NCBI GenBank assembly: GCA_003451975.1 | Contig: DMIX01000327.1 | Span: 1-6,341 of the forward strand | DNA: 6,341 bases | Source of the DNA: Propionibacteriaceae bacterium | Lineage (GTDB): Bacteria > Actinomycetota > Actinomycetes > Propionibacteriales > Propionibacteriaceae | Direction of reading: 5' to 3' | Shown: one piece after another, positions 5,729 through 6,341 of the stretch | Numbering within the stretch: position 1 is the stretch's first letter | Layout of the letters: each line of letters opens with the position of its first letter | Position numbers and translations under genes: made by a program | Notes under the pieces: model-generated | What the model was told of the DNA's origin: nothing | Databases searched by the model: none | Seen by the model: the letters and a program-made list of their open reading frames with translations, nothing else

Positions 5729-6341
5729 TCAGCGAGCATCCGAGAAACGCACTGCGGCCAGCAGTTGAGCGGCTAGTGACGAACCCAAATTGAGCGGCCA
5801 GCGGTGCATCACGTATTCGGTGGCGTCATCAACGCTGAGTTGCCGGGTGGAGTTGCCTGAACGCACCCAGAATTCTGGAGCTGCTCCTTTGGCGGCCCGC
5901 AGATACACCGGGCGCGGCGACGGCCGACAGCTGATCCGACACACCGGACGCAGCGCATCACCACCGTCGACCTCGGGAAATTCCACCTTCACCAGTGCCG
6001 CGGCGTTCTGACCCAGGTCAACGGTGAGCAGGTCACGCAGCCACAGCTCGTAGCGGTCCAGATCGGGGGCTTTCATGACGGCCAGGTCGGCGTCCAGGCC
6101 GAGCGGGCTGCCGGCATCGTCGACGCCCACCACCAGGGTGCCGCCGTCGGCATTGAGGAAAGCCGCGATGGTCTTGGCGATGATCTGCTCCATGCGAGGG
6201 TCCTTCTCGCCAGTGCGCAGATTCACCCGGGCGGTGGATTTGAACTCCACCCGATCGGACTCACCGGCGGCTAATAAGTCCGCCACCGGAGTTTGGGGTT
6301 GGGTCTGGAAATGGGCGGCGATCGCCGCGTAGCCGGCAATG
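5729..6341 (-). CDS. AlbA_2 / Schlafen-type putative DNA-binding domain protein, C-terminal part
   Basis: The reading frame is open from the right edge of the window to TGA at 5731-5729, giving about 204 codons. It shows the AlbA_2 domain (Schlafen group, formerly 'divergent AAA-4'): GESDRVEFKSTARVN near the beginning, KTIAAFLNADGGTLVVGVDDAGSPLGL in the middle, and FWVRSGNSTRQLSVDDATEYV near the end. In the family these match a vEFKs strand, a FlNt.GGtLliGVdd glycine loop and a final vRsGnsT element. The domain is usually linked to nucleic-acid binding or processing and often forms one end of a larger protein. A GTG at 6286 could be read as a start, but it has no SD and the frame continues upstream as an Ala/Gln-rich linker. 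The N-terminal domain, which would say most about function, is therefore missing. Confidence 0.85.
   Translation of the reverse strand, partial: IAGYAAIAAHFQTQPQTPVADLLAAGESDRVEFKSTARVNLRTGEKDPRMEQIIAKTIAAFLNADGGTLVVGVDDAGSPLGLDADLAVMKAPDLDRYELWLRDLLTVDLGQNAAALVKVEFPEVDGGDALRPVCRISCRPSPRPVYLRAAKGAAPEFWVRSGNSTRQLSVDDATEYVMHRWPLNLGSSLAAQLLAAVRFSDAR

Noticed and set aside
6284..6286. GTG as the true start of the AlbA_2 protein
   Set aside because: No SD precedes it and the frame stays open to the window edge with plausible linker sequence, so the gene is better treated as 5'-truncated.
1..6341. CRISPR array, tRNA/rRNA gene, insertion sequence or phage module
   Set aside because: I saw no regularly spaced direct repeats, no tRNA cloverleaf or CCA-type 3' end, no transposase motif with terminal repeats, and no integrase or phage structural gene.

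Overview
The window looks like a fragment of a high-GC actinobacterial chromosome. The GC content is high throughout, GTG and TTG starts occur, and a DUF4192 protein (a family largely confined to Actinobacteria) is present. The LeuRS also reads like the actinobacterial type. I cannot name the genus. The start of the window has signs of being a contig end.

Layout from left to right: (1) 1-1495, minus strand: the first ~498 codons of leucyl-tRNA synthetase (leuS), cut at the left edge, where a perfect fold-back occupies bases 1-50. (2) 1496-1673: an intergenic leader that carries a complete leuS attenuator: a tiny leucine-rich leader peptide, a strong hairpin directly after its stop codon, and an intrinsic terminator with six T's. 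(3) 1674-2657, minus: a DUF4192 protein. (4) 2658-2739: a divergent promoter region with a 12-bp perfect palindrome. (5) 2740-3411, plus: a proline-rich, single-pass membrane protein with an extracellular domain. (6) 3436-4698, plus: a GT4-type glycosyltransferase that probably starts leaderless. (7) 4703-5662, minus: a DMT/NIPA-like multi-pass transporter, convergent with the glycosyltransferase and only 4 bp from it. (8) 5729-6341, minus: the C-terminal part of an AlbA_2 (Schlafen-type) protein whose N-terminus lies beyond the right edge.

Functionally this is mostly ordinary genome content: a translation enzyme, envelope-related genes and a transporter. The most interesting element is the leuS leader. 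It combines a short ORF ending Leu-Lys-Leu-Leu-stop with mutually exclusive RNA hairpins and a U-tract terminator, the arrangement expected for transcription attenuation by leucyl-tRNA supply. Attenuators of this kind have been predicted upstream of leuS in some Streptomyces, so the class is not new, but the geometry here differs in detail. I found no evidence of a defence island, CRISPR array, insertion sequence or RNA gene. The cut-off AlbA_2 gene is the only hint of an accessory function.
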